Shown: positions 1 to 11,798 of the stretch, in pieces
Position numbering within the stretch: position 1 is the stretch's first letter
Layout: each line of letters begins with the position of its first letter
From: Hermatobates lingyangjiaoensis
Lineage: Eukaryota > Arthropoda > Insecta > Hemiptera > Hermatobatidae
Length of the DNA: 64,000 nt
Assembly (NCBI GenBank): GCA_026182355.1
Contig: JAPFBL010000171.1
Location: forward strand, 744,001-808,000
Direction of reading: 5' to 3'
Translations under genes and position numbers: made by a program
The notes under the pieces: generated by a model
Seen by the model: the letters and a program-made list of their open reading frames with translations, nothing else
The model's database searches: none
Told to the model about the DNA's origin: nothing

Positions 1-537
1 ATTTTCATTAATGAATCTGGTTAGAGCTTCTATGTCATAAGAGGTTTCTCTTAACATTTCTCTGCTTAATCCACTTTCATTGTTTCTGATGGGTTTAGGA
101 AGACCATAAATTTGAAGTTCATTCCCTCCCATAGTGAGAACTTTATTTTCTATGTCAATCAATGACTTATTGTAGATTTGATCATTGTAAGTAATTTCAA
201 TTTCTGGAAATTGTAACTGCATTTGATAATGATAATCTTCTGTTAAATCATCCTTGTACTTTGTCCAAAGTCTGACAGGATCACTAACATTGCATGCATT
301 GAGAAGCATTGCAAAAAGTGTTCTTAGTCCAGAAGGAGAAGTTGATACTGAGGCCTCTGAAAGTGTAGCATCCCATTGAGCATCATCTTCAAGCAATCCT
401 CTCTGCAAGCAAGCTTCTCTGTAAGTTGGATACACAATCCCATTCACTGTTCTAAGGTCATTAAATGAGGTTGGACCTTTCACTTCAAATAATAACATTC
501 TGAGGAAAAAGCATTGTAAAGTAGACTCTCTGTCCAT
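1..537 (-). CDS. Helitron Pif1-like helicase, partial
   Basis: An uninterrupted frame of 179 codons runs from an ATG at 537 leftwards off the window edge, so the C-terminal part is missing. The translation contains KGPTSFNDLRTVNG, then a TYREAC...RGLLEDDAQWD block, a SPSGLRTLFAMLLNAC block and LWTKYKDDLTEDY. These are the conserved spacer blocks upstream of the Pif1-like helicase core in animal Helitron Rep/Hel proteins. In full Helitrons this part is preceded by a long Rep region, which is absent here, so the copy looks 5'-truncated. The ATG may be only an internal methionine. The role would be DNA unwinding in rolling-circle transposition. The frame is intact over the visible part, suggesting a fairly young copy. 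Family assignment is strong; activity is unknown. Confidence 0.85.
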   Translation of the reverse strand, partial: MDRESTLQCFFLRMLLFEVKGPTSFNDLRTVNGIVYPTYREACLQRGLLEDDAQWDATLSEASVSTSPSGLRTLFAMLLNACNVSDPVRLWTKYKDDLTEDYHYQMQLQFPEIEITYNDQIYNKSLIDIENKVLTMGGNELQIYGLPKPIRNNESGLSREMLRETSYDIEALTRFINEN

Positions 538-556
538 TTTCTAGATGGACAGAGAG
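526..556. repeat. 12-bp perfect inverted repeat at Helitron break
   Basis: CTCTCTGTCCAT (526-537) is mirrored by ATGGACAGAGAG (545-556) around a 7-base spacer. It sits exactly where the Helitron frame begins, so it marks a rearrangement or foldback at the truncation point. Confidence 0.8.
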
Positions 557-557
557 G

Positions 558-868
558 TGAACAACTGTTGGATAATGATCATGCATAAGAAATCCAAATA
601 TTCTCCAGCATGCCTCAAAAATTAAATGGTTAACACAATAAAAAGGTTTAAAGATATTTGGAATGACGCAGAGAACTAAACTAGGAGTATAATTGGCGCC
701 TTTTTAGAATGATTCAGCTCTACTGTTCCTCTAATCAATGCCATCTGAATTAATTCATTTTAAAATAGTCCCCTTCTCTCAGTGTTGCTAATATAAGCAT
801 TAATTTAAAGAAAGGGAACGTATTTAATTATTTACATTTTTCTGCTTAAATACAATGTGAAACTACTT

Positions 869-869
<1 letters not shown>
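558..869. other. AT-rich sequence, nothing recognised
   Basis: No open frame, repeat or RNA gene is visible between the Helitron fragment and the (TG)n tract. Confidence 0.6.
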
Positions 870-926
<57 letters not shown>

Positions 927-947
927 GTTAGCAAAACACACACACAC
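870..947. repeat. (TG)n tract folding back on (CA)n
   Basis: About 26 TG dinucleotides run into GTTTTG, a 4-base loop TTAG, CAAAAC and a short (AC)n run. The junction is a near-perfect inverted repeat able to form a hairpin or cruciform. Confidence 0.85.
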
Positions 948-980
948 TTTTCGTTTTAGGCTTGTACTAAGGGAATGTGG

Positions 981-1115
981 TTAGTGTAAGCCAGGGATGC
1001 GCAAAGGTTTTTGTCTATGGTTGATGTGGGATCCCCCCACTGGGAGCCCTTAGTGTAAGCCAGGGATGCGCAAAGGTTTTTGTCTATGGTTGATGTGGGC
1101 TCCCAGTGGGGGGAT
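981..1115. repeat. Direct duplication with 18-bp inverted repeat
   Basis: A unit of about 50 bp beginning TTAGTGTAAGCCAGG occurs at 981 and again at 1050. Between and after the units, positions 1031-1048 and 1098-1115 form a perfect 18-bp inverted repeat (ATCCCCCCACTGGGAGCC and its complement). Confidence 0.85.
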
Positions 1116-1528
1116 GGTGCTTTGCAAAGTGGCCTAAAACCTTCCTTATTACCACATGTGGCCACATGTAAAATTTCAGAAAGATTCGTCAAGTCTGTGA
1201 GGAATGCATAGAGGGCAAACGGACATACAAACATACAGACGAACAAAATTATTGGTGCCTTGCAAAGTGGCCTAAAACCTTCCTTATTACCACATGTGGC
1301 CACATGTAAAATTTCAGAAAGATTCGTCAAGTCTGTGAGGAATGCATAGAGGACAAACGGACATACAAACATACAGAAAAACAAAATTATTGGTGCTTTG
1401 CAAAGTGGCCTAAAACCTTCCTTATTACCACATGTGGCCACATGTAAAATTTCAGAAAGATTCGTCAAGTCTGTGAGGAATGCATAGAGGACAAACGGAC
1501 ATACAAACATACAGACGAACAAAATTAT
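1115..1528. repeat. Three tandem 138-bp units
   Basis: Units start at 1115, 1253 and 1391 and are nearly identical. Each holds the 16-bp palindrome ACATGTGGCCACATGT (first at 1154-1169) and ends with a run rich in ACATACAAACATACAGAC. Because 138 is divisible by 3, one frame stays open on the - strand and gives a repetitive 188-residue frame; I do not regard it as a gene. The array abuts the next mobile element copy. Confidence 0.9.
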
Positions 1529-1539
1529 ATATTAGATTA

Positions 1540-3548
1540 GGCAATATAAATGTCCAAATGGGATAGGTTTATTACTCTTTTCATTCCTAGAGATAGTGAT
1601 TGATTTACTTATCAATATATATGCTTACTTTTGTATACTACACCACTGATACATATAATACTAGTATATCTCAGCAGTAATAACATTTTTTATAAGTGAA
1701 GGTGTAGATTTCTTGTTACGAAATAATCTCGTACAGGAGAACATTGCTTTTTTTCAAATACCCAGTGGATCACTTCAATTATTTACCTGACCTCCGTCTA
1801 CATTGAAGATTTAACACTAAGTTTCCCATTGGAAACTTGAAAATATTTCTATTTTGCCTGAAAAATTTCAGAAATATGCAAAAAAATAGTAATTTTAAGA
1901 GAATTTTTAATTTATGATGTAGCTTAATTCCATATATTTTTTTTCAAACAATGTTATCAATTTTAAATTCATTTACATTTTTGTTCTTGCAAAAAATTTT
2001 TATACTGATACCTTTATGTCATTCTAGTGATTTTAAAAATCACTTTTATTTCTCTTTGTCATAAATCATAAAAATCCAATTTACTCTGAGCAAGTGTTAT
2101 CTTTTCTGCGTGCTGTACTCTGCTATAAGTTTGTTGTCAATTATTATTGAGAAAAATTATATGAGTAATTAACCAGTTATGCATGCATACTGAAATCAAA
2201 TTCAAAGTCAGCTGTTCCGTATAATTTAAGACTTTAATAACTGAATGCTTGAGGTTTTTAAAAATAATATGAACTATTGAAAAATAGTTATGCCTAATAT
2301 ATATTGAATGAAAAAAGATATAAACTCGTAAAGTAGATTAGTGAGAAAACTGGACATTTGTCAATAATATAATAGGAAATGTCCATTCCACACATTTCAA
2401 TTTTACCCAAAGTTAATATGATTCATAAACATAAAAAACTTTACATATGATGTTAAGTCATGTTCAAGGGTGCAACGTATAGACTGATTAGAGCATTTTG
2501 TGAGACAAATCCACCTTACAATGGAAAGCATCAGAAATTATTTTTTGAATACCAGGAAATCGTAAATTAAAGTTTTATTGGCGTTGATTTTTTTCATATA
2601 AAAATTTTATTATTTTACATCGTATATTAAGTTATTATATTATTTAAAAATATTTCATTAAATCTCTAACCATTAATTTTATTTCACTAGATTTACTGAA
2701 AAAATTTCTAAGTCAACATAAATAATGTGAATAAATGTAAACAAACTAATACAAAAAATATAGCAAGTAGCTTTTAGTCCAGGATCAATTTCAGTTTTTA
2801 TAGATTTACTGTTTTTTGCCAAAATTGACATTTTGTTAATTTTCTTTTATAAATTAATTTTTTGTTCAAATTTTTGGCAAATATCATTGATTTTTAATGA
2901 GTCATTTAGCGTCAGAAGAAACATTTCCTGAAAACAGAAAATGTACTCTAACTGCCACTGGTTAATGCGATATTGAAAAAAAATGTCAACTCATCTTTCA
3001 CAGAATGTTCTATTTTTAGATATAGTTTCATTTTAATCCGTCAAATTGATTAAAAGATAAAAAAAGTTGGTATCACTCTCACAAGCTTTTAGATTGAATT
3101 AAAGTGGAACTTTTACATTTTATAGAAAAGAAATGCTTCCTGTTAATTTAAAAATTGAGGATTTTTTGTTTATTGCTTTTATAGCCTCAAAGATAATGCT
3201 AAAATCTCAAAACTTCAGAATTAGTAGTCTAGGAAAAAAAATGTTGCTTAAAAAGGTTTTTGGCAAAAAATTGACTTTTCTATCGTGCATAATTGCTCCC
3301 AAACAATAGGGCACATCTACATTATGATGATAATTTTTTTGTGAAATATCAATTTGTTTCATCTATGATTCGGGACCGTAACGTGGCGACGAACTTTTTA
3401 TACATACTTACCCATCCACCTACCCACACACTGAGACGGCATAGAAAAAATTTCATAAAACGGCTTCTGAGACCCAAAAACACGTAATTATATCAAAATC
3501 TGGATTGTATTTTCTCAGGATCACTATAGTTTACCCTGAGTAAAATAA
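1540..3548 (+). mobile_element. DNA element E1, copy 1 (long, decayed)
   Basis: Aligns by eye with the copy at 20427-22018. Shared landmarks include AAATGGGAT near the start, CAGCAGTAATAACATTTTT, GCCAGTGGAT-like sequence, AAAAAATTTCTAAGTCAA, TTGGCAAAAAA, CAAACAATAGGG and a degraded terminal motif near 3530-3548. This copy lacks the left terminal inverted repeat and carries about 0.5 kb extra, roughly 2070-2650. No transposase frame is visible, so it is non-autonomous. Confidence 0.65.
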
Positions 3549-3550
3549 AA

Positions 3551-4069
3551 ATGCTAACCTCTGATAGCTTGACAGGTTTTTAACATCTATTTTATTAAAA
3601 AAAAATATTTCATTGTTCAGAAATAATTGATAACTATGCAGAATTTCTGAATGGATATTAAATATACGAGCATGAAAACATCAAGCTAACTTTTAAAGTA
3701 AATTTTATGAATCTACTTTCAATTTTATTTGTAAGAATTGTTAAATATAAACATTACTAACACCAGAGGCACAAAAGTAAGATCTAACTTTTTGCAAGGA
3801 ACTCCGACTATATTTGCTTATTGAAGGAGTCATAGGAATTAACTTATATCACTGAAATAGAAAAAATTCTCTTTGTAATGCTCTTAGTGTACAAGAGGAG
3901 GAAGTTTTAATACTTAGGCGAGAGGATAGTTTCCTTTATTTTCATATCAGAAAAATGCTTCTATGGTTATATGAGAGGTTAGTTTCTCTTAATATATCAC
4001 TGCGTATTATACTTAAGGCTACTCCAGTTACAATGAGTGTGATATTAAAAACCCACTCAGGAAATCAAA
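3551..4069. other. Unannotated AT-rich sequence
   Basis: No convincing frame, repeat or RNA gene seen. Confidence 0.5.
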
Positions 4070-4395
4070 GGTTAGGTTAGGTTGCTGTGGTAGTCCCACA
4101 AGGGAGCACACGTAGGTTGAGCATTGACCTTTTGTGATACCACACAATGAAGATTGATTCTACAGTGGGAGTCCTAAATTTTGCCTAATTCAAGTCTATT
4201 TAAAGTAGGGATCTTTAACGAGTACCTGACATCGTACAGGCTTGGTACCGATGGTTTAACGTCATTTTCTGAAGGACAAAATGCTCAGATTTATTCACTT
4301 CCCACATGAATAATTCGATGGCCAGGTGGAGATCGAACCCCAGTCCTATCAGTTCAGAGGCGAGTACGTTAACTACTGAGCTAACCTGACCCCTA
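4070..4395 (-). mobile_element. tRNA-derived SINE, full-length copy
   Basis: Read on the - strand, the head at 4395 resembles a tRNA: an A box TTAGCTCAGTAGTT followed by a B box GGTTCGATCTC (4329-4339). The body includes GTACTCGTTAAAGATCCC-like sequence. The element ends in two to three AACCT units (seen as GGTTAGGTTAGG on the + strand at 4070). Such heads supply an internal RNA polymerase III promoter. A tail built from the arthropod telomere pentamer is unusual for a SINE. Other copies are at 6243, 24131, 31910 and 38271. Confidence 0.85.
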
Positions 4396-6242
4396 CGGAA
4401 GTCAAAACTCAGTTCTAATTTGAGAGAAGATTGAATCAGAATCAAGGGTCTTTTGTCATTATTTAAGTCGCATTAAGTTGTGATATACTGAAAGAGACTT
4501 TGAACTACTAATAATTTATTGTTTGAGAAGTCGAAGAACGTTGTAATATTTTGGTAGAAGCTCTTGTGAGTCACATAACTGTAGGTTACTACTACAAGAA
4601 TGTTATACAGAGATAAATTCTTTTTAGTGGGGTCTGATTCAGGGTCAGTAATAATTTATTTATTGAGAAGTCAGACCAAGTTGTAACAGATTAGTTAAGA
4701 ATTTTGAGTCAAAGTCAGTATTCATTCCTTTTTGATGTATCCAAGGTGACTTTAAACAAAATCAGTAAGTAATATATATCAATCATGCAATGACTTTATT
4801 TAAACAAATTAATCTTAGTAATCAAGTGGTTCACAAATCTGATTATTTAAAACTGATTGATTTATAGGTTAATCTTAACTATTTTTGTTTAGTTTATATT
4901 TAATTTCTATGATTTTTTTTATTTTCCATTCGTTCACTCTTATCATCACGAACTTCATTCATATCAACTTCATTGAATGCAATTAATGACATTTCTTTTA
5001 AAAGTTAGTTGTATGAAGAATGATTTTTATTTACTTTGTGATAAATAAATCAGCTAGTAGAAATGCCCAAAATGTTGAATAATAATTACAGAGTTGTAAT
5101 TATATTCTAACTTATATTCCAATTATCTGAAATGTGCTTATAATGAATGCAGGAAAGTTTAATATACCTCATTCACATTTAACCAGGCAGAATTCACTTC
5201 AGGATGTATTAACATTATTTATCGTTTATTGCACTATAAGTTAGAATACATTTAAACACCTACACTATCAACACATCTGTATATGCTATTAATGGGTAGC
5301 ACTTAGTAACTGGATTTGCGAAGTTCTAATGCTGGTAAGTTAAACTCTCTTAAATTTGATACGATTTTCTTATACTTAATTATAAAGTCAAGACTAATAT
5401 TTATTTGAAATACGACCACACTAATAAACTTGTTCATCTTCATCTACCTTGCAATGATAAAATAAAAAGTGTTTTAGTTATTGACACTTCGCAGTAATGC
5501 GTTAATTATATTGTTTTGTGACAATCAAGTTTTTAGGAGTAAAGGAATCTAACAAATAATAGCTGAAAAAGCACCAGATAAAACCTATGACTCTATATCT
5601 TCTATAAAACAGGGATATAGTTGATTTACTGCAGGCAAATCCAGAGTCGTAAATGGAATAGGGATACAAATTGGAATGCTAGATACACAGGTATACTCGT
5701 TTACAGCGCATATGGAAACAGGAACTCATGCAAAACCAAAGACAACAGATATACAAATCTGTAATAACAGAAAGACAACACACGCTTGAGTAAAGACACA
5801 TACTCATTTAAAAAACATAAACCACAGACGCTTTTATTTAACTACGGACACCCACCATCCGTATATAACATACTCTAAAACACAAATAAACTAACTCATA
5901 ATTATATGCAAACCTGTACACTTTCACACAGAGACACACATATATATAGTCTACAAACTGACAGACACACACATGAACAGACACTCATTCATACTCTCGA
6001 TAAACTGATGATATTCACGTTAATGTCCATGTATCATGCTGTCCCTGCATTTTCTTCAACGTTTTCTTGACCATGATATAATGCATGCCTGTTGTGCGTG
6101 CATATGTCGTATGTTACTGGCCTTTGTGCTAAATGTTATCTAACCAAGAAAAAAAGTTGTTAAATGTATAGTTGTTGTACTCAATCACAAAATCTGGTTA
6201 AAATGTTTCTTGCTTTATAGTGACAGTTGTAGGCAACACTGC
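4396..6242. other. AT-rich sequence without gene
   Basis: An imperfect duplication of about 38 bp (AATAATTTATT...GAGAAGTC) occurs at about 4509 and 4650. 5750-5995 is rich in ACACA runs. No coding signal is visible. Confidence 0.5.
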
Positions 6243-6460
6243 AGGTTGTAGTGGCAGTCCCACAAGGGAACACACGTAGACCAAACATTGGGCCCTTTGT
6301 GATACCACACACATAGAAGATGGATCTTCGTACATTTTTTCTAACTCAAGTATATTTAGAATAAGGATCTTTAACGAGTACCTGAATTCGTATAGGCTCG
6401 GGACCGAAGGCTTAACATTATTTCCGAGGGACAATGAGCTCAGATTCATTCACCTCTCAC
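6243..6460 (-). mobile_element. SINE, headless copy
   Basis: Matches the body and tail of the 4070-4395 SINE, including the GGCAGTCCCACAAGGGAACA block and the TTTAACGAGTACCTGA block, but the tRNA-like head and most of the AACCT tail are missing. Confidence 0.75.
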
Positions 6461-6462
6461 TA

Positions 6463-8740
6463 TGATTTATAGCATTCTAGTAGAGGCAGGTATGGGTAAA
6501 TAAAGATATGTTTTAGCTATTTACTTGCAACATGTCTTGATATTACATCCAAAACACTAAACCTTACCATAATCAATTTTATTAAATTATTTGTAATTTG
6601 CAAGCACGAGAAATTCTATACTCTTAAAAATGTCCATTACGTTCTCTTCCTTGAACCATAAACACAATATTTTTTATTCTTTATACAAAAGCTTATATTT
6701 TTCAAGAAATTCAAACCTTCTCTCTAAAACTAAATCACGAGTTGTGCTAATACAACGCTTGCTTCCAGCTCTTAAACATACGGTCTATTCTACTGCTAAA
6801 AATGTTTATAACCTTTCTTAAGTCCATAACCTTTACAGTTTTCTTTTAACTACTATCTAGAGTCAAATATATTTTTATTAGGAGTTTGTACAAAAATAAT
6901 TTTATATTATAATATTTCTTTAAGTTTTATTTGTCAGAGCAACAATAAAAATTGATTAAACCCGGCTCATTCCATCTGAAATATTATTTACAACATAATC
7001 AAACTTTTTGTAGTGTATTTTACGTAAATTTATCAGGAAGGTTGTGTATATAAATTATGCAACATTAGAGTATCATAAGAAAGATCACAGTGGTTAATTT
7101 GGACCGATAAATCTTTACTCTATGAAGAGCTCTTTAACTATTTTATTTTAATGGCTATTCATAACTGATTATTCTCATTTTGACGTCAGTTACTGATTTT
7201 TATTGATTTTTTTCTTAACTTCAAGTTCATATTTTCTTTAACGTAATGTGTACTTTAAATTTTCCTGTATTTCTTTTTCTATTAGTTTCTTTTTTGTTAG
7301 ATTGAAGTAATTCATATCATATGGTCGTTTAGGATGCGTGATTATTTTCTAGACAAGTAGAACTCTTTTCCTTCCTTTCCTCCTCTTGATGACATGTTCA
7401 AAATTTTAAAGTAAACTTTGTTCTTCTCACTCCATGTTAATTTCTATTAATCGTTTGATAAGTTGGCCTAATGGACATGTCTCATAAATATATTTTTAAG
7501 ATATTTAATATAATTATATAACTTAATTAATATAATATTATTTATATATTAATTTAATAAATAAAGTTACACATGATAAAATGGAACTCATATTAATATC
7601 AAATCAATGATCTTTGATAATATCTAAGACGATTACCTGGTCTTAGGCAAACTTACAGTTTACCAAAAACAAAGTGAAATGTGACGTCTTGAATAGTAGT
7701 GGGATGGGAGAGTACAATGAATTATTTTACAAATCGTAAAGATCAACGAAATGGCGTAAAAGGCTAGACCAGGCCAGTTAAACTAAACAAATTAGATCAA
7801 GAAGAAATAAGGAAAAATTATTTGATAATATCAACTCTTAAATATAAAGAAATTGAAAAACGAATTTTTAACATCCCTGAAAGCTGTGTCAATATAAGAT
7901 ACTGATATATTCGTATTTTCATGAATGAGCAATGGAAGAAATATTATTAATATCATGATTAAGGTACTCGGAGGAGCAGTCTCATCATGTCTTCAAAAAA
8001 CATGTTTCTAGATAACAAATCTTTTATATTTACGTTGATGGTAAAATAAAAATGAAAATTATAAATAACACTTGTAAGTTTTCTGTACACACTAAAGCAC
8101 ATTAGAAAATCTATAAATAATGATATTTAATAAGGACAATTTACAATTTAATTCTCTTCTAGAGTGAATTGGATGATCGACACTAGTGAGTTTAACTTTG
8201 CTATAAAAGGGATTGTTTTCATAGATTTTAGACATGTACAGAATAAATCATCAATGCTATTGACACAATTTAACTTGATTAGATATAATTAAAGGTAATA
8301 CAAAGTTTTGAAAAATTTCATATGTAAATTATTCAGCAGATGGTGAGGACGAGTAATTTCCTGTACCAAATTGACATTTATCTTTGTGAGAGTAATTTCA
8401 AATTTGAGAATAACAATCAATGCACATAATTTAATAAAGTGGATTCTACTGATGTAGTGCATGACGTGTTGAGGGAATAATTAACTAGTTTCTCATGCAG
8501 AAGCTGATAAAATCAGTTACAGCTACATTAGAAGGAAAAGACTTTACAATAAAATTAATCAGGCTTAATTCCACATAAGTATTGATAATCATTACTTTAC
8601 TAATTAAATTATTTTGTTTGACGTGATTATCTGAAATTTAAGTAATTAATGAAGTCAAAAGACTAATCAACCATTTTGACAACGCATAATGTCAAAGTCA
8701 AATATTACCTACAGCAGCGAGATACTCACTATATACTCAC
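6463..8740. other. AT-rich sequence without gene
   Basis: About 2.3 kb with very low GC and only short chance frames. I see no repeat shared with the rest of the window. Confidence 0.5.
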
Positions 8741-8768
8741 TATATATATATATATATGTATATATATT

Positions 8769-8896
8769 TAAAAATTTCACATAAACACGTGAAATAACAA
8801 TCAATGATCAAACCACAATAAGAAAACGGGAAAACAAGACTACTGACTACTGAAAACAAGTCTTGTTTTCCCATTTTCTTATTTTGGTTTGATCAT
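8769..8896. mobile_element. Palindromic element F1, centre deleted
   Basis: Left arm ATCAATGATCAAACCACAAT... and right arm ...TTGGTTTGATCAT are present, but the central part carrying the ribozyme-like core is gone. It lies between (TA)n tracts, as in other copies. Confidence 0.75.
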
Positions 8897-8908
8897 ATAT
8901 ATATATAT

Positions 8909-9118
8909 TTGTACAGGTAGGCAGCAAATCTTCTTTTAAACAAGTTAAATTGAAATATGCAGCAGCCTCTGCATTAATGACTTTTTTGCTGACTGTCTCT
9001 AATTTTCTTATTATAAGTTAATATCCCAAATTAATTTGGGATTTAACCCATAATGAAAGAAAAATAATCAGAAAATTAGAGACAGTCAGCAAAATAGTCG
9101 TTAATGCAGAGGCTACTG
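8909..9118. mobile_element. Palindromic element F3, two-armed
   Basis: The left arm contains CAGCAGCCTCTGCATTAATG and GCTGACTGTCTCTAATTTTC. The right arm is the inverse, ending GCAGAGGCTACTGCA. It is bounded by (TA)n on the right and TATATATATT on the left. A single-arm copy is at 36243-36385 and a trace at about 27658. No ribozyme core recognised. Confidence 0.8.
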
Positions 9119-9126
9119 CATATATA

Positions 9127-9164
<38 letters not shown>
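9119..9164. repeat. (TA)n tract
   Basis: Microsatellite separating an F3 palindrome from an F1 palindrome. Nearly every palindromic element in the window is flanked by such a tract. Confidence 0.9.
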
Positions 9165-9166
<2 letters not shown>

Positions 9167-9199
9167 ATGATCAAACAACAACAAGAAATGGGAAAACAA

Positions 9200-9242
9200 G
9201 ACTAAGATCTTTCAACCGTAACAAGCGGTCTTCGTCAGAGTC
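9200..9242 (-). ncRNA. Hammerhead-like ribozyme core, F1 left arm
   Basis: Read on the - strand: GACT, then CTGACGA, a stem II built from ACCG/CGGT with loop CTTGTTA, GAAA, the self-complementary AGATCT as stem III, a cleavage-site T, and AGTC. GACT pairs with AGTC as stem I. All conserved core positions are present. Stem II needs a bulged G. The cleavage nucleotide would be U, which is allowed but slow in known hammerheads. Confidence 0.55.
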
Positions 9243-9319
9243 AAAAACCCTACTGAACACTAGATGCAGAAAACATCTGGTGAGGAGTTGAGATATATAT
9301 TTTATATATCTTTATATAA

Positions 9320-9351
<32 letters not shown>

Positions 9352-9468
9352 ATATGATAGGATTGAGGTTCATGATTAGGTCAATGCCTTTTCAAAGGCA
9401 AACCAATCAGAAATCCAAAGATTAGAAACATCAGATGTTTTCTGCATCTAGTGTTCAGTTGGGTTTTT

Positions 9469-9511
9469 GACTCTGACGAAGACCGCTTGTTACGGTTGAA
9501 AGATCTTAGTC
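9469..9511 (+). ncRNA. Hammerhead-like ribozyme core, F1 right arm
   Basis: Identical to the 9200-9242 motif but on the + strand, so the element carries two cores pointing away from its centre. Outside the core, TGGG upstream and CCCA downstream could extend stem I past an internal loop, as in type I hammerheads. Confidence 0.55.
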
Positions 9512-9841
9512 TTGTTTTCCCATTTCTTATTGTGATTTGATTATTGATTGTTATTTCATGTGAAATCTTTTTATATATATGTAAGTTCTCCGGAAAAAAG
9601 ATATATGATTAAAAATATGAGTAATCAAGAGAAACTCTGCAACCTGTACTTTTATTGACTTGGTGACAAAGGGTAACTTGTCTAGTGGACTAACTAGAGC
9701 ATCAAGTATAGGGATATTCACTTGTGCAGTATACCATAGAACTAGCGATAACCCTACCACCATAGTAACATTAACTGCAAAAAAACTCAGGAGTTTAATG
9801 CAAGATAATTATCATGTTGTCTGGAAATACATTTACATTAA

Positions 9842-9935
9842 AGAGGTACCGTGCAACCTCTACACCCATTGGCAGAAAAACGGAGGCTAATGGGCTTTTC
9901 AACAGCCGTATACTTGTATTCAAACTGCCCGCAAA
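9842..9935 (+). repeat. Fragment related to F2 arm A
   Basis: Contains GTGCAACCTCTACACC and CATTGGCAGAA followed by a diverged stretch ending ACTGCCCGC. This matches, with substitutions, the 35955-36152 arm of the F2 complex. A weaker trace lies near 57055-57090. Confidence 0.55.
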
Positions 9936-9970
9936 ATTTTTATTCTTATTCGTCACGAACGCAGGACTGA

Positions 9971-11560
9971 AGTGACACAGTTGTATATTAGAATTCACCA
10001 GTCAATAACTGTATATGATTTTACTCACAAGATAACGACATATTGCTTTTTTTCTTTTAACATAGTTTATATCACATTGTTTACCAAAAACCTAAAATAT
10101 TAGGATTACTTTTTTCAATATATAATTTTCAAATACTAATATATTTTGTCACATTAATCTATATCATTGTTGTTAATATTCGTATTACGTAACTCCAAAC
10201 TAAAGGTCAATTATGGCTGACACATTCTTTTTCAGGATGGTGTTTTTATTTGGTAGTAAAATATTTTAGAATAGAAACTAAGCTATTAAACAGAGTAGTT
10301 ACTGTCAATGCTTCTGTACTGGTACATTCCTGGTTTGATTTCACTTTGGCTATCAATTTTCCCACTGGGGATGAGAAAATTGGGAAATTTCCTCTTTGAA
10401 GAGAAAAGTCAGTCTTCAGTACCAAATCTGCACAATGTTAGTTAGCCGTTAAAATCTCTACTATAAGTATACTTTTGTTTGAAAGAATTTAGATCGCTCA
10501 ATGTAGAATCAATTAGTGACACAATATTTTCTAGAGGAATCAGTGTCAGAACTGTAGCTTTCCTAGATGTCTCTCAATCGCACTCCCCCTCAACTTGAAT
10601 AAGAAAAAATGCTATGAACCTGGTGGATAGTGATTCAAAAATTTACAAACATGTTCCTACAGTTCAACATAAACCACATCCAAAATTATTTAAAATTAGA
10701 AATATACTGGCTGAAATACCAGCAGTTTCACTAAACTAAGTTTTACTAATTTAATGAACAATAGTCTGGGACTTTACAAACTAGATGACATATTAATAAA
10801 ATAAATAAGTAAGCAGACCAAGACTTCTTCAAGTTTAGGAACATTAAATTTAGACAAGGATGCCAGCAATCCTGAAGACTTCAATCAACCAGGTTAACTT
10901 GTTATTATATTTTTTGGTTGTTTCATTTAGCTCTCTGATGATGTTATAACGAAAGACCTTAGAGCATTTTAATTAATATATATTGTTTATTGTGGTATTT
11001 AATTCATATATTATATCAAGCGTTATTGTTGATTAATTATTTATATATATATATATTTATTATAAATATAAGACAAATCACAAGACCCAGTGAATTGCAC
11101 TGGATCTTGTGGAATCCGTAACACCCAGTTTTTGTAGGTCTTTCTATATATCAACCTACCTATGTTGACATTTCCTTCAAGTGATACTAATAGCTTCTTA
11201 TTGATGACGTGAATATAACAATAGTGTTTATTTTTTAATTAATTATTTTAAATATTTCATTAATATTATATTATTTATCTCTTTATATATAAATCGTTAT
11301 CAATACATATTGTCCCCGACATATAGGCAATGGTTTTCATTGTTACTTCAGACAGTTAAAATAGTAGTTATTCAATTATTTTCATGTGTGCACAAGAAGA
11401 AAAGCTGAGATCAATTTCCTCAATTTTCTTTTTGAGGTGTTTGAGAAAAATCTACAACAGAGGGTTTCATCGATAGCACAAACCTGATTTTACGCTTCAT
11501 CGACTTCAATTACGATTGCTTTATCTCAATAGGTCATATGAAATGGTTGAATTCTGTAAC
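9971..11560. other. AT-rich sequence with small hairpin
   Basis: No gene seen. A hairpin at 11079-11111 pairs CACAAGACCCAGTG with CACTGGATCTTGTG (one mismatch) and follows a short (TA)n run at 11041-11056. Confidence 0.5.
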
Positions 11561-11798
11561 ATATTTCTTTGGCAATTTACAACTTCTCATATTTTTTTAT
11601 TACTATTTTTTCTCCCTAAAGAGATATTTTTAAAAATAAATTTGAAATCAGTGTAGATTATTCTTTAATATATAGTATTTTTTTACAAATACTATCATCG
11701 TATCTATACTTAAAGAAATGATAAAAGTTGTATTCTAAATTAAATGCTCATTTATTATGCTAGTATTTATAAATTTGGTTTTACGCTCTAGAGACAGA
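11561..11798 (+). repeat. Dispersed repeat D1, copy 1
   Basis: Matches 13390-13637 in the same orientation over about 240 bp with scattered substitutions and small gaps. Shared blocks include AATTTACAACTTC, GAAATCAGTGTAGA, AAAGTTGTAT and TTATTATGCTAGTATTT. No coding capacity. Confidence 0.85.

Larger units (their letters stand above)
9165..9560. mobile_element. Palindromic element F1, extended copy
   Basis: Left arm 9165-9280 and right arm about 9425-9560 are inverted copies. The match extends inward through GAACACTAGATGCAG and its complement. The spacer holds a (TA)n run (9286-9352) and a unique segment of about 75 bp. Each arm carries a hammerhead-like core, reported separately. The right end carries GATTGTTATTTCATGTGAAATC. 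Confidence 0.8.

Noticed and set aside
956..1522. 188-codon - strand frame
   Set aside because: Made of three identical 138-bp tandem units whose length is a multiple of three; no known domain.
4320..4395. Possible tRNA gene
   Set aside because: A and B boxes are present but the match continues into a repeated SINE body; acceptor stem pairing is poor.
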